Made by a program: the position numbers and the translations under genes. The notes below the pieces were generated by a model, which was not told the origin of the DNA, ran no database searches, and saw only the letters and a list, made by a program, of their open reading frames with translations. 39,515 nt of DNA from Flavobacteriaceae bacterium (GTDB lineage: Bacteria; Bacteroidota; Bacteroidia; Flavobacteriales; Weeksellaceae): assembly GCA_031277475.1 (NCBI GenBank), contig JAITMJ010000136.1, positions 1 through 39,515 on the forward strand, written 5' to 3'. Positions 39,362 to 39,515 of this stretch are shown piece after piece; the stretch's first letter is position 1; every line of letters begins with the position of its first letter.

Positions 39362-39515
39362 CTCAAAAATTTTAATACAAAAAAATATGAAAAAAATAAT
39401 AGACATCTTTCCAATTAAAATGTTTTATAGCAGAGGTTTTTGGTTGCTTTCTTAATGTTCACGATTGCCGTAATTAATTGCCAAGTAGTTTCATAATTTT
39501 TGTGTTTTCCTCGGT

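Noticed and set aside
39387..39455. 22-codon frame MKKIIDIF... at the right end
   Set aside because: Too short and without supporting context; it may be a fragment but cannot be defended as a gene.
1..39515. CRISPR arrays, prophage or transposase genes
   Set aside because: No regularly spaced identical repeats with unique spacers, no structural phage genes and no transposase or integrase were found on either strand; ORF6N alone does not show a phage.

Overview
The window looks like a chromosomal segment of a Gram-negative Bacteroidota, most likely a flavobacterium of the Weeksellaceae/Chryseobacterium type. The evidence is low GC, many TAnnTTTG-type -7 promoter boxes, little use of Shine-Dalgarno sites, lipopolysaccharide synthesis (kdsB), IgGFc-binding-like and fibre-head-like secreted proteins, and family matches (CbpM/CbpA, CcoG, MlaD-like, tryptophanase, histidine ammonia-lyase). 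The taxon is an inference from protein style; no rRNA is present.

Layout. 1-5.6 kb: a truncated MmcQ/YjbR gene, a JmjC/cupin_8 oxygenase, a cysteine synthase/CBS-like enzyme, a DUF4160-DUF2442 pair, a GT4 glycosyltransferase and a LolA-like carrier. 5.7-8.0 kb: a two-gene operon of secreted surface proteins. 8.0-8.7 kb: repeats and a terminator. 8.7-13.6 kb: a membrane Fe-S oxidoreductase and an MlaD-like protein separated by an accessory block of small genes (lipoprotein, ABM, ORF6N, a 61-aa antitoxin-like protein, DUF6169 and a 49-aa gene). 13.6-17.7 kb: exopolyphosphatase and polyphosphate kinase, a small membrane protein and MarC. 18-21 kb: a methyltransferase, AlkD and tryptophanase. 21-24.6 kb: a MacB-like ABC exporter with two permeases. 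24.9-27.4 kb: histidine ammonia-lyase and a methyltransferase. 27.9-31.8 kb: a histidine kinase, a NarL-type regulator and a hyaluronan-synthase-like GT2. 32-36 kb: an AAA_14 ATPase, CcoG, CbpM and CbpA. 36-39.5 kb: thyA, wrecked toxin-antitoxin genes, tRNA-Gln, kdsB and an intact antitoxin/PIN pair.

Most genes are core metabolism and envelope functions. polyP synthesis and breakdown are encoded side by side. The two-component pair lies just upstream of a polysaccharide synthase and may control it. CbpA and its modulator CbpM are coupled.

The unusual signal is the activity of small repeats. (1) A ~160-220-bp intergenic repeat occurs three times, two copies lying within inverted ends like a MITE. 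(2) A second repeat family has two copies. (3) Short palindromic repeats have entered coding sequence in frame in the GT4 gene and in thyA, adding surface-loop residues, and a heptamer repeat occupies the GT4 start. (4) An antitoxin/PIN cassette sits exactly at the 3' end of kdsB between direct repeats that include the kdsB stop codon. (5) Upstream of thyA on the minus strand lies a toxin-antitoxin graveyard with an internal 42-bp duplication.
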